Below are positions 8,154-16,880 of a stretch of 47,083 nt of DNA, one piece after another. The notes below the pieces were generated by a model. It worked only from the letters and a program-made list of their open reading frames with translations. It was not told the origin of the DNA and did no database searches. The position numbers were made by a program, and so were the translations under genes. The first letter of the stretch is position 1. Each line of letters begins with the position of its first letter. Source of the stretch: Halobacteriales archaeon QS_6_64_34 (GTDB lineage: Archaea > Halobacteriota > Halobacteria > Halobacteriales > Haloarculaceae); contig PXRT01000004.1 in the NCBI GenBank assembly GCA_003020925.1, forward strand, positions 1 through 47,083. The letters run 5' to 3'.

Positions 8154-9947
8154 ATGTTCGAGAGTTCGTTTCAGGGGATAGGCGAATTCCTCAACAGGCC
8201 GACACGGGTGCTCCTGAGCCTGTCGAACGGCCGGGACAGCGAATTGCTGTCGAACAAGCTCCGCGAGATGGATATCGAGGTACTGGACGTCGAGGATGAG
8301 CCCGACAACTTCGACCTCTGTATCGCCGACACGGGCCGCTTCCGGCTACTCGCCGACACTATCGAGACCCGCCGGGCCGAACTCGACCCCGTCCATCTGC
8401 CCGTCTTACTCGTGCTCCGACCGAACGAGTCAAAGGCCGCTATCGATGCCATCGGGCGGTATATCGACGACGTCATCTCCGTGCCCACCTCGGGCGATAT
8501 CTTCGAGCACCGGGTCAACGCCCTGGTGCGGACCAAGCGACAGTCCGAGCAACTGGCGCTGTTCGCCCGTGCGATAGACGACGCCTCGACAGGTATCTCC
8601 ATCGCGGACGCCAACGGCGACCAGCCGGTGCTCTACGTCAACGACGTCTTCTTGGAGATGACCGGCTACGACCGCGAGGAGGTGCTCGGTCGGAACTACT
8701 GGTTCCTCCAGGGCGAGGCGACTGACCCCGAGCGAATCGAGCAGGTTCGGGCCGCTATCGACCGGGCGGAGCCGGTCACCGTCGAACTCCGTAACTACCG
8801 CAAGGACGGGACGATGTTCTGGAACGCCCTCGAAATCGCGCCGGTGTATGCCGGCGGCGAGGTCAGTCACTTCGTCGGGTTCCAGCAGGATATCACCGAC
8901 CGCGTCGAGAGCCGGCAGACGCTCGAACGCTACGAGCGCATCGTCGAGGCCGCCGGGGACCCGATTTACGCGGTCGACAAACAGCTCCGATTCACGCTAC
9001 TGAACGAGGCGACGGCTGCGCTCAGTAACGTAGAGCGGTCGGAACTGCTCGGGAGTCACCTCGCGACCGTATTCGGCCACGACCACACGGAAGTGCTCGA
9101 AGCGGCGATGACCGACCTCACGGAGAACCCGGGCGTCGAGCGGACCATCGGGACAGTCACCCAGGACAGGATGCAGCGACCCCGCAGGTTCCAGACGACG
9201 GTCGCGGCGCTTCCGAGCCTCGATTTCGAGGGGGTCGTCTGCGTGAGTCGGGATATCACCGAGGACCGGGAGCGCGAGGCGAGGCTCTCGGTGCTCGACC
9301 GCGTCCTCCGGCACAATCTCCGGAACAAGCTGATGGTCATGCTCGCACAGGCCAACCAGATACAGGGGACAGCCGGCGACGGAGACGTCGTCGACGCGGC
9401 GGCCACCATCGAGCGGGCCGGCGAGGAGCTGCTCGCCCTCGCGGAGACGGCACGGAAATTCGAGCAGACGCTCGACCCGACGGGTGACGAGCGGACCGAG
9501 CCGGTCGATATCGCCGACCGGACCTCACACGCCGTAGCGGAGACGCGACTGGAATTTGACGATATCACCTTCGTCGTCGATGCCCCGAACTCGCTGTGGG
9601 CGATGGCGCATACGTCCTTCGAACTGGCGCTGACAGAACTCCTAGAGCGGGCCGCAGAGAGCGGCTCCCGCGTCGATGTCACCGTCGAAGTGGGGACCGA
9701 CGACGACCGTGCCGTCGTTCGTGTGGGCCACGACGGCGACGGGCTCTCCGAGGTCGAACTGGCTGCGCTCAACGAGGGCGCCGAAACCGACCTCCAGCAC
9801 ACCTCCGGACTCGGACTGTGGTTCGTCCGCTGGATGGCGGTCAACAGCGGCGGGACCTTCGACATCGCGGACACCGACCCCGGAACGGTCGTCGAACTCA
9901 CCTTCCCGCTCGCGGACACGCCCCCGGGGACGACGACCCGGTCATAG
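8154..9947 (+). CDS. Histidine kinase with receiver-like, LOV-like PAS and PAS domains
   Basis: A 597-residue soluble sensor kinase. Residues about 15-128 look like a degenerate receiver. Residues 135-250 form a PAS domain of LOV type (GRNYWFLQG at 179-187, NYRKDG, FVGFQQDIT), and 253-372 form a second PAS. The phospho-acceptor is His387 in LRHNLRNK, and the HATPase domain covers about 455-590 with SGLGLWFV as the G2 box. The LOV flavin-binding Cys is replaced by Tyr182, and the N-box Asn by Arg499. No membrane segments are seen. It is four bases downstream of the KaiC-like gene and was probably co-transcribed with it. Confidence 0.85.
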   Translation: MFESSFQGIGEFLNRPTRVLLSLSNGRDSELLSNKLREMDIEVLDVEDEPDNFDLCIADTGRFRLLADTIETRRAELDPVHLPVLLVLRPNESKAAIDAIGRYIDDVISVPTSGDIFEHRVNALVRTKRQSEQLALFARAIDDASTGISIADANGDQPVLYVNDVFLEMTGYDREEVLGRNYWFLQGEATDPERIEQVRAAIDRAEPVTVELRNYRKDGTMFWNALEIAPVYAGGEVSHFVGFQQDITDRVESRQTLERYERIVEAAGDPIYAVDKQLRFTLLNEATAALSNVERSELLGSHLATVFGHDHTEVLEAAMTDLTENPGVERTIGTVTQDRMQRPRRFQTTVAALPSLDFEGVVCVSRDITEDREREARLSVLDRVLRHNLRNKLMVMLAQANQIQGTAGDGDVVDAAATIERAGEELLALAETARKFEQTLDPTGDERTEPVDIADRTSHAVAETRLEFDDITFVVDAPNSLWAMAHTSFELALTELLERAAESGSRVDVTVEVGTDDDRAVVRVGHDGDGLSEVELAALNEGAETDLQHTSGLGLWFVRWMAVNSGGTFDIADTDPGTVVELTFPLADTPPGTTTRS

Positions 9948-9960
9948 CGGAACGCGTCGG

Positions 9961-10917
9961 TCAGTAGTGCCAGGGCACGTCGCTGAAATCCGGCTTCCGA
10001 CCCTCGTTGAACGCGTCCCGGCCCTCCTGGGCCTCCTCGGTCATGTAGGCCAGCCGGGTCGCTTCGCCGGCGAACACCTGCTGGCCGACCATCCCGTCGG
10101 AATCGAGGTTGAACGCGTACTTGAGCATCCGCATCGCCGTTGGCGACTTCTCCATTATCCGCTCGGCCCACTCGACGGCGGTGGCTTCGAGTTCGTCGTG
10201 GGGCACGACCTCGTTGACCATTCCCATGTCGGCGGCCTCGTCGGCGGAGTAGGTCTTCCCGAGGAAGAACACCTCGCGGGCCTTCTTCTGGCCGATTTGC
10301 CGGGCGAGATACGCCGAGCCGAAGCCGCCGTCGAAGCTGCCCACGTCCGGGTCGGTCTGGAGGAACTTCGCGTGCTCCTCGCTGGCGATAGTGAGGTCAC
10401 AGACGACGTGCAACGAGTGGCCGCCGCCGACGGCCCAGCCCGGGACGGCGGCGACGACGGGTTTGGGGATGTGGCGAATCTGGCGCTGCACCCCGAGGAT
10501 GTGGAGTCGGCCGACGTTGTCCGGGGCGTCCTCGGCACCGATATCGGCGTCAGCCACCTCGCGGGTCGTATCACTCCCCGCTCGGTCGTCCGAGTCGCTT
10601 TGCGACTCGCGGTATTCGTACCCACTCTCACCCCGAATCGACTGGTCGCCGCCCGAACAGAACGCCCAGCCGCCGTCCTTCTCGGAGGGGCCGTTGCCGG
10701 TGATGATGACACAGCCCACGTCGGTGAGGCGTTTGACGTGGTCGAGCGCGGTCGACAGTTCGTCGACGGTTTCGGGACGGAAGGCGTTGCGTTTCTCGGG
10801 GCGGTCGAAGGCGATTCGGACCGCGCCCGTCGCCGTCGAGCGGTGATACGTGATATCCGTGAAGTCGAACCGGTCGATGGCGTCCCAGCGCGCCGGGTCG
10901 AAAATCTCCGAGACCAT
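9961..10917 (-). CDS. menB: 1,4-Dihydroxy-2-naphthoyl-CoA synthase
   Basis: A 318-residue crotonase-fold enzyme that closes the second ring of the naphthoquinone from o-succinylbenzoyl-CoA. The oxyanion-hole segments are WAFCSGGDQ (about 84-92) and GWAVGGGH (160-167), and the MenB hallmark QTDPDVGSFDGG is at 187-198. The C-terminus FSDVPWHY is typical of MenB. An acidic insertion (about residues 99-131) replaces the flexible loop. Asp189 occupies the place of the bicarbonate-binding Gly of E. coli-type enzymes. It stands apart from menA and menD with opposite-strand genes on both sides. Confidence 0.92.
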   Translation of the reverse strand: MVSEIFDPARWDAIDRFDFTDITYHRSTATGAVRIAFDRPEKRNAFRPETVDELSTALDHVKRLTDVGCVIITGNGPSEKDGGWAFCSGGDQSIRGESGYEYRESQSDSDDRAGSDTTREVADADIGAEDAPDNVGRLHILGVQRQIRHIPKPVVAAVPGWAVGGGHSLHVVCDLTIASEEHAKFLQTDPDVGSFDGGFGSAYLARQIGQKKAREVFFLGKTYSADEAADMGMVNEVVPHDELEATAVEWAERIMEKSPTAMRMLKYAFNLDSDGMVGQQVFAGEATRLAYMTEEAQEGRDAFNEGRKPDFSDVPWHY

Positions 10918-11014
10918 ACGTTCGTTGCGGGGTGAAGGCGGGAAAAACGTCCCGGTGGTGTCGGAAGGGTTTTTATCACGAGATGTTTCTGATTACCAAC
11001 AGACACCGCCCGTC

Positions 11015-11851
11015 ATGACCGAGACGTTCTACGACGTGCTCGGCGTCGCCGAGGACGCGACAACCGACGAGATAGAGACCGCCTATCGGGAGCGACTCAA
11101 GCAGACCCATCCCGACGTGAGCGACGACGAGGACGCGAGCCGGGCCACGAAGACGCTCATCGAAGCCCGCGACGTGCTCGTCGACGAGGACGAGCGGGCG
11201 CGCTACGACCGGGTGGGACACGACGCCTACGTGAGCGACGGTCCCACACCGTCGGCGAACGACGGGGCCGAGACGAGCGGGCGTGACGGCGAGGCGGACG
11301 CAGGCGGTTCTCGGAGCGGCACCGGTGGTTCGACACGGAGCCGGACGCGGCGGGAACAGCGGGCCAGCGAGCGCGTTCGCCAGGAGCGCAAGCGAGCGCG
11401 AGAGGCCGGACAGGAGCGACACCAGGCCAACACCGAGGCGAGCGAGGGCGAGCGGACCGCTTCCGCGACGGCGGCCGACAGCACCTACAGCGTCCGCGAA
11501 GATATCGAAAGGACGTCCAGCCACGGGCCGCTGTTGCCTCGCGGCCGGCAGCTCACGCTCCTTGGCCTCTTTTTCCCGCTGTACCCCGTCCTCCTGTTCT
11601 CCGCGCTCCTGCCGGCGTTCCCACCCTTCGTGAACCTGATTCTCAGCGCCTGTACGCTGCTGACGATAATCTACCTCCAGTCGATGCCCCGCGTCGCCCT
11701 GTGCGTGTTCGGCGTCTGGAGCGGTATCAGTCTCGTGGGACTGGCGGTGTTTGGCATCGGGTACTTCTCGGCCGTGGGGCTCGTCGTTTTGGCCAGCACC
11801 ATGCTCCCTTTCGGCTTCTCGGTGTTGACGGCGTCGGCGCTGCGGTACTAA
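11015..11851 (+). CDS. Membrane-anchored J-domain protein
   Basis: A 278-residue protein with an N-terminal J domain (residues 4-67) holding the HPD tripeptide at 32-34, which stimulates Hsp70/DnaK ATPase. A charged Arg/Glu/Ser-rich linker (about 75-165) follows, and then three or four hydrophobic segments between 179 and 272. It lacks the Gly/Phe region, zinc fingers and substrate domain of true DnaJ, so it is a specialised co-chaperone that would recruit DnaK to the membrane. A TATA-like GTTTTTATC lies about 40 nt upstream. Its stop overlaps the convergent menD stop by 4 nt. Confidence 0.82.
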   Translation: MTETFYDVLGVAEDATTDEIETAYRERLKQTHPDVSDDEDASRATKTLIEARDVLVDEDERARYDRVGHDAYVSDGPTPSANDGAETSGRDGEADAGGSRSGTGGSTRSRTRREQRASERVRQERKRAREAGQERHQANTEASEGERTASATAADSTYSVREDIERTSSHGPLLPRGRQLTLLGLFFPLYPVLLFSALLPAFPPFVNLILSACTLLTIIYLQSMPRVALCVFGVWSGISLVGLAVFGIGYFSAVGLVVLASTMLPFGFSVLTASALRY

Positions 11852-13611
11852 AGCGACTCTACGAGTTTTCCCTGGAGCGCGTCGCGGCGGGCGTGGCTGT
11901 CTTCGGCGTCGAACTCGACTGAGAGCACCTGCGTTCCATCACCCCCAACGGAGTCCTCGAAGGCGTCGCAGAACGACTCGCGGTCCGCGAGCCGCTCGAA
12001 GTCGAGGTCGTAGAGGTCGCCCGTGGGCTCGAAGTCGAGCCCGTGGGGCGTCTTGAACTGCGTCTCGAAGGTGTCGTGGTCGGCGATTGGCAGCATGTGG
12101 AAGATGCCGCCGCCGTCGTTGTCCAGCAGGACGATGGTGGCGTCCACGCCACAGCGGGCGAGCGCGAGCAACCCGTTCATGTCGTGGTAGTACGCGAGGT
12201 CGCCGATGACGAGTACGAGCGGGTCGTCAGTGGCGCTGCCCGCCCCCAGCGCGGTCGAAGTGATGCCGTCGATACCACTCGCACCACGGTTACCCAGCAC
12301 CGTGAGGTCGACCGCTCGCGGCTCACCGAAACGGTCCAGGTCACGGACTGGCATGCTGTTGGAGACGAACAGCGTCGCCGGGTCGGGCACGAGCCGGGTC
12401 ACGTCCGCCAGCACGCCGCCCTCCCAGTAGTCGCCTTTGAGTGCGCCCGCGATGGTGTCCCAGTGGACGCGCTCGGCGCGCCGGAATCGGTCGGTCCAGG
12501 ATGGTTCGCCCGGGTCAGCGGCCGACGCTGCGATACCCCGCGCCGTCGTGTCGGGGTCGGCGACTATGAGGTCGCTGGCGGTGAACGTCGCCTCCGTCCA
12601 GCGGCCGCCCGGGGCGACGACGAACTGGCGGCAGTCGGCGTCTCTGAGGTAGTGACACAGCGGTTTCGAAGTCGGCGAGGCCCCGAAGCGGAGGACGACC
12701 TCGGGGTCGGGCCAGTCCGCGACGGCGTCCGTCCCGAGATATGCGTCGTAGCCGCCGACGACCGGCGTTCGTTCGATGTGGCGGCCAAAGCGGAGATTCG
12801 AGAGCGAGTCAGCGAACACCGGGAACCCGGTCGCCTCGACCAGCGCTTCGAGCGCGTCGGGACCGAGCCCGCCGTCGGCCGGCCCCGCGACGACGAGCCC
12901 GCGGTCGGCGGCGTCGACGGCCGAAACGACGCGCTTGAGGTCCATTTCGTCGAGTTGCCCGGCGCCCTGGGCGGTCACGACGTAGGGGCCGTCACGGCCC
13001 TCGCTAGCGAGTCGGTCGCCGCCAGCCCAGTCCTCGGGCACGCCGTCGCGGTGGTCCTCGGGAACGGCCGTCGGCTCCAGGGGCTTGCGAAAGCGGCAGT
13101 TCAGGTGGACCGGACCGGGGTCGCTGCCGGAACTGCCGGCCAGTGCCCGAGCCACAGTGGTCCGGAGCATTCGCAGTTTGCGTGGCTCGGCTTCGGGCTC
13201 GGGCATGTCCCGGTACCAGCGGACGGCGTCGCCGTACAGCTTCTCCTGGTCGATGGTCTGGTTCGCACCGCTGTCGGTGAGTTCGGGTGGGCGGTCCGCA
13301 GTGAGCACGAGCATCGCCACGCCGGACTGGGCGGCCTCGACGACCGCCGGGTGGAAGTTCGCCGCCGCTGTGCCGGAGGTACAGACCAGCGGCGTCGGTC
13401 GCCCGGTGCGCTTGGCCCGGCCCAGCGCGAAAAACGCCGAGGAGCGCTCGTCGAGATGCGAGTACACCCGCAGGTCGGAGTGTTGTGTACAGGCGACCGT
13501 CAGCGGCGTCGAGCGGCTGCCCGGCGAGACACAGACGGCCTCGACGCCGCCGGCGACCAGTTCCTCGACCAGGGTCTCGGCCCAGAGAGTGTTGACATTC
13601 GGGTGAGTCAT
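11848..13611 (-). CDS. menD: SEPHCHC synthase (MenD)
   Basis: A 587-residue thiamine-diphosphate enzyme that joins isochorismate and 2-oxoglutarate, the first committed step of classical menaquinone synthesis. The N-terminal ThDP domain has CVSPGSRSTPL and the catalytic-Glu region HLDERSSAFFALG. The C-terminal ThDP/Mg domain has GDLAYYHDMNG and LLDNDGGGIFHMLP. Length matches the family. The ATG at 13611 was chosen because it overlaps the menF stop by 4 nt, a typical coupled start; the longer frame upstream is inside menF. It is convergent with the J-domain gene. Confidence 0.92.
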   Translation of the reverse strand: MTHPNVNTLWAETLVEELVAGGVEAVCVSPGSRSTPLTVACTQHSDLRVYSHLDERSSAFFALGRAKRTGRPTPLVCTSGTAAANFHPAVVEAAQSGVAMLVLTADRPPELTDSGANQTIDQEKLYGDAVRWYRDMPEPEAEPRKLRMLRTTVARALAGSSGSDPGPVHLNCRFRKPLEPTAVPEDHRDGVPEDWAGGDRLASEGRDGPYVVTAQGAGQLDEMDLKRVVSAVDAADRGLVVAGPADGGLGPDALEALVEATGFPVFADSLSNLRFGRHIERTPVVGGYDAYLGTDAVADWPDPEVVLRFGASPTSKPLCHYLRDADCRQFVVAPGGRWTEATFTASDLIVADPDTTARGIAASAADPGEPSWTDRFRRAERVHWDTIAGALKGDYWEGGVLADVTRLVPDPATLFVSNSMPVRDLDRFGEPRAVDLTVLGNRGASGIDGITSTALGAGSATDDPLVLVIGDLAYYHDMNGLLALARCGVDATIVLLDNDGGGIFHMLPIADHDTFETQFKTPHGLDFEPTGDLYDLDFERLADRESFCDAFEDSVGGDGTQVLSVEFDAEDSHARRDALQGKLVESL

Positions 13612-14948
13612 TCGAGTTCGTCGAGCATCGGCCGGTACTTCAGCTGTACTTCGTCCCACTCCCGGTCGGGGTCGCTGTCGGCGACGATACCCGCCCCGGC
13701 AAACAGCGTCGCTGTGCGGGCCGTGGCCACCGCCGAGCGGATACCGACGGCGAAGGTGCCGTTGCCGGCGGCGTCCACCCAGCCGATAGGCGCGGCGTAC
13801 CAGCCCCGGTCGAAGGCCTCCGTCTCGCGGATGGTCCGGAGGGCCTCGTCGGGGGGTAAGCCGCCGACGGCCGGCGTCGGGTGCAGCGCGTCGACGAGCG
13901 AGAGGACGTGTTCGTCGTCGGCGAGTTCGGCCGTAATCGAGGTCCGGAGATGCTGGACCGTCGCCAGCCGCCGGACGGTCCGGTCGCCGATACGGACCGA
14001 GGCGGCAAACGGTTCCAGCTGGTCGCGGATGGCCTCCGCGACGATTTCGTGTTCGTGAATGTCCTTGGTGCTTTCGAGCAGCTCAGAGGCGAGCCACTCG
14101 TCTTCGGCCGGCGTGTCGCCTCGGCCGGTCGAGCCCGCCAGCGCCTCCGTACGCACTGTGCGCCCGCGAAGCGAGACCAGCCGCTCCGGCGTCGCCCCGT
14201 AGAACGTGGCGCCGTCGGCCGGCGAGAACATGAACCGATAGCAGTCCGGATACGTCCCGGCCAGCCGCGCGAAGACGTCGGGCACCGACAGGTCGGACTG
14301 GAGCCCCACTCGCAGCGCCTGCGCGAGGACGACCTTCTGGAGTCGACCCTCGGCGACGCTTTCGAGTGCCTGCCCGACCTGCTCGCGCCAGGCCGACTGC
14401 GACGGGTCGCGCTCTCGGGTCGCGATACCAGGTCTGCGCTTGGCGTTGACCGCCGGCTCGTCGGCCAGCCGGTCTTTCCACGTGGCGAGCCGAGCGTCGG
14501 CGCGGTCCGTGGCGTCCTCGCCGACCGCTGCGGTCGTGAGCCAGCGACTGCCGTCGCGTTCGGTCACCTGGATTTCCGGGAGGAAAAACGCCGCGCCCGG
14601 GAACTCCGCCCAGGGGGTGTCCTCGCCGTCGTGGTCACCGTCGTGGAAGGCGAAGCCGCCGAACAGCCGGGGACGGGCCACGCTCGGGAGGCCGCCAGTC
14701 GGTGACTCACGGCCGTCGAACAGCGCCCCAGCCGCCGCGCGGATATCGTCGAACCGCGAGGCCCCCTCGGCGGTAACCGTGGCGGCGGCACCGGCAGCAG
14801 CGATGGATTCCGTCGGTGTTGCCCATCCAAAGCGTGGTCGCTTCTCGGCCTCTAGGACAGTCCGGACAGCACCCGGACCGAGCCGGCACCCGCGTGTGAC
14901 GACCGTCGTTTCACCGACCGTCGACTGCTCACCACGCAGTGGTTCCAT
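13608..14948 (-). CDS. menF: Isochorismate synthase (MenF)
   Basis: A 446-residue chorismate-utilising enzyme that isomerises chorismate to isochorismate to feed MenD. The C-terminal catalytic domain (about 180-440) shows LQKVVLAQALRV, FYGATPERLVSLRG, EALAGSTGRG, DIHEHEIV and ALHPTPAVGGLP, all typical of the isochorismate/anthranilate synthase fold. The final DRGWYAAPIGW and SDPDREWDEVQLK segments fit MenF rather than TrpE. A TATA-like GGATAAAA on the minus strand at 14991-14998 lies about 46 nt before the ATG, so a short leader is likely. It heads the menF-menD pair. Confidence 0.9.
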   Translation of the reverse strand: MEPLRGEQSTVGETTVVTRGCRLGPGAVRTVLEAEKRPRFGWATPTESIAAAGAAATVTAEGASRFDDIRAAAGALFDGRESPTGGLPSVARPRLFGGFAFHDGDHDGEDTPWAEFPGAAFFLPEIQVTERDGSRWLTTAAVGEDATDRADARLATWKDRLADEPAVNAKRRPGIATRERDPSQSAWREQVGQALESVAEGRLQKVVLAQALRVGLQSDLSVPDVFARLAGTYPDCYRFMFSPADGATFYGATPERLVSLRGRTVRTEALAGSTGRGDTPAEDEWLASELLESTKDIHEHEIVAEAIRDQLEPFAASVRIGDRTVRRLATVQHLRTSITAELADDEHVLSLVDALHPTPAVGGLPPDEALRTIRETEAFDRGWYAAPIGWVDAAGNGTFAVGIRSAVATARTATLFAGAGIVADSDPDREWDEVQLKYRPMLDELE

Positions 14949-15009
14949 TACGTCGCCCTTAGGAGTGGTCCCCTTTGAGCCTGACTCTTCTTTTATCCGG
15001 GCCGCACAC

Positions 15010-15281
15010 GGTGGTGTTTAGTTTAGTAGAAAACGCGGAAGAGAGCCAGAAAGCCCCCGACCGCTCGACTACTGCGACTCGCTGCGCGCTTCACTCACTC
15101 CGTTTGTCGGCGCTGTGCGCCGACTGCTCGGGAGAGCTCGCTCTCCCGGCGGCTGGCTTCGGGAAGGCGGGCGACGTAAGCACCGCAGGCCAAAGGCCGA
15201 GGAGCGCAGCGAGCCCCCCGACCGAAGCCAGCCGGGGCTTTCTGGCTGTTGACAGTCTGAATTGCCTAACTAAATACCACC
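15010..15281. mobile_element. 272-bp terminal-inverted-repeat element (MITE-like)
   Basis: The left end is GGTGGTGTTTAGTTT and the right end is the reverse complement of GGTGGTATTTAGTTA. Inside, AGCCAGAAAGCCCC at 15044-15057 is mirrored at 15234-15247. A 57-bp inner stretch recurs inverted at 43-99 and the right arm recurs at 86-133. There is no open reading frame that looks coding, so any movement would need a transposase elsewhere. It sits between the menF promoter and the ribbon-helix-helix gene promoter. Target-site duplication is not clear. Confidence 0.6.
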
Positions 15282-15299
15282 GACCGCACCCCCGCCAGG

Positions 15300-15309
15300 T
15301 TTAAATATA
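15300..15309 (+). promoter_or_regulatory. TATA box of the ribbon-helix-helix gene
   Basis: TTTAAATATA is centred about 31 nt before the ATG at 15336, giving a leaderless or nearly leaderless message. It begins only 18 bp from the end of the repeat element, so that insertion may have changed upstream control. Confidence 0.6.
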
Positions 15310-15335
15310 CCTTGCTCAAAGGTGCCAACGTTGCG

Positions 15336-15554
15336 ATGCCACAGGTAGAGATCAACATCCCTGAGCACCTCGAAATGCAGATAGCTCAGCTGGTCGAGCA
15401 GGGCGAATTCCTCAATCGTGAGGAGGCCATCGAGGACCTCCTGGCGACCGGTCTGAAGGCGTACAAAACCTCCGGGCCGACGGACGAAGACGAAGAACCG
15501 GGCTTCGAAGAAGAAGACGGGATGATGGGCCACGACGACGAGTACGTGTTCTGA
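15336..15554 (+). CDS. Small CopG-like ribbon-helix-helix protein
   Basis: A 72-residue protein. Residues 1-45 look like a ribbon-helix-helix fold, with the beta strand PQVEINIP followed by helices HLEMQIAQLVEQ and NREEAIEDLLATGLKAY. The remaining tail is strongly acidic with runs of Asp and Glu. Dimeric DNA binding through the N-terminal strand is typical of this fold. The ATG at 15336 fits a TATA box about 31 nt away and excludes eight extra upstream codons. No toxin gene is adjacent; the UPF0058 gene follows with its own promoter. Target genes are unknown. Confidence 0.75.
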   Translation: MPQVEINIPEHLEMQIAQLVEQGEFLNREEAIEDLLATGLKAYKTSGPTDEDEEPGFEEEDGMMGHDDEYVF

Positions 15555-15683
15555 ACTCGAGGGTACGAACTGCGTGAGACCTCGAATCGCGAGCGTCGTA
15601 GCCGCGAGCGGTAACTGCTTGTCAGTCTGGTACAGCGTCTCGGGCAATTCTTATACGGGTCGCACCGAATAGATTGTACAACA

Positions 15684-15965
15684 ATGCACAAAGACGAGCT
15701 GCTCGAGTTACACGAACAGATGGTGACTATCATGGAGTTCTTCCGTGACGAGATGGACACTGTCGACCCGGAACTGTTCGACCCATACGGCGAACTCGAC
15801 GTCCGGCCCTCGGACGTCCATAAGTCAAAGAGCGAGCACAAACACGCCGTTTTCGTGCTGGGCAACGCGCTGGCGACGGCGATGAGCGAAGACGAGTTCT
15901 CGGATGCGGGACGGGTCAGCAAGCGGATGAAGGAGCTGGCCGAAGACGCCGAGAGCAAGCTTTAG
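15684..15965 (+). CDS. UPF0058 family protein
   Basis: A 93-residue, largely helical protein of the archaeal UPF0058 family, recognised by MHKDELLELHEQM at the N-terminus, the central DPYGELDVRPSDVHKSKSEHKHAVFVLG segments and the closing helix ending ELAEDAESKL. The family is widespread in haloarchaea and has no known activity. A TATA-like TTCTTATACGG lies about 30 nt before the ATG, so the message is close to leaderless. The neighbours do not suggest a pathway. Confidence 0.85.
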   Translation: MHKDELLELHEQMVTIMEFFRDEMDTVDPELFDPYGELDVRPSDVHKSKSEHKHAVFVLGNALATAMSEDEFSDAGRVSKRMKELAEDAESKL

Positions 15966-16004
15966 CGGGGATTTCTGCCGTCCGTCTGCTGACCAGTGGC
16001 GACA

Positions 16005-16796
16005 CTACCGCCCCGAGAAGTCCGGCTCGCGCTGTTCGATGAACGCCGCTGTCCCCTCGGCGTGGTCGTCGGTGGTGACAGCCAGTCCCTGTGTGGCCGC
16101 CTCGCGCTCGAGTGCTTTCTCGAACGTCGAAGCCACACCACGGTCGACCAGCCGCTTTGCCTGGCCGAGGGCGACGGTCGGCCCCTCGGCGATGGTGGCG
16201 ACGAGGTTTTCGACGCCGGCCTCGAAGTCGCCTGCCTCGAACAACCGCGTGAAGATGCCCAGTTCGCGAGCGCGGTCGGCCCCGAGTAGTTCCCCGGTGA
16301 AAATGAGTTCCTTTGCCTTGTTCGGGCCGACGATGCGGGGCAGGAAGTACGAGACGCCCGCGTCCACTGGAAGCCCGAGCCGCCGCGACCCGAAGCCGAT
16401 TTTCGCATCGGGGCTGGCAAGCTGGATGTCACACGCCAGTGCTAGCCCCGCGCCGGCCCCGAAGGCGGGCCCGTCGACGGCCGCGACGACCGGCAGGTGG
16501 CAGTCGTGGACCGCCGCGACGGCGTCGTTGACGGCTTCGACGGTCGCCACGCGATCGGTGGGCGGGACGTCGCTGTCGACGCCGCTGACCATCGCGGCCA
16601 CGTCGCCGCCGGCACAGAACGCCGAGCCGGCCCCTCGAAGGACCACACAGCGGGCGTCGCTGTCGGCGACGGTCTCGAACCGCTCGACGAGGCGGGCGGC
16701 CGTCGGCTCCGAGAGGGCGTTGCGCTCGTCCGGTCGATTGAGCGTGACTGTCGCGACGCCGGCCTCGATTGTCAGCAGTACTGCGTCGTCGGTCAT
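16005..16796 (-). CDS. Enoyl-CoA hydratase/isomerase family protein
   Basis: A 263-residue crotonase-fold protein. It has NRPDERNALS near the N-terminus and two oxyanion-hole segments, GAGSAFCAGGDVAAM and DGPAFGAGAGLALACD. In the second helix region the usual GGG-x-E is GAGAGLAL, with no Glu, and the second catalytic Glu position (SRRLGLPVDAG) is not acidic. A simple hydratase activity is therefore doubtful, and an isomerase or other acyl-CoA reaction is possible. The ATG at 16796 was preferred over an in-frame GTG/ATG further upstream because the family motif starts soon after. Divergent from the photolyase gene. Confidence 0.8.
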   Translation of the reverse strand: MTDDAVLLTIEAGVATVTLNRPDERNALSEPTAARLVERFETVADSDARCVVLRGAGSAFCAGGDVAAMVSGVDSDVPPTDRVATVEAVNDAVAAVHDCHLPVVAAVDGPAFGAGAGLALACDIQLASPDAKIGFGSRRLGLPVDAGVSYFLPRIVGPNKAKELIFTGELLGADRARELGIFTRLFEAGDFEAGVENLVATIAEGPTVALGQAKRLVDRGVASTFEKALEREAATQGLAVTTDDHAEGTAAFIEQREPDFSGR

Positions 16797-16880
16797 ACCA
16801 CCGAGGTCTGTCCGCGCGACCATAACCCTGCTGTCGGCGTTGGGTGCGCCTTTTTGAGCGCCGGGGCCCTGACCAGCAGT

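Noticed and set aside
12043..14058. 671-codon open frame on the plus strand
   Set aside because: Shadow of menD and menF, both of which show complete family motifs on the minus strand.
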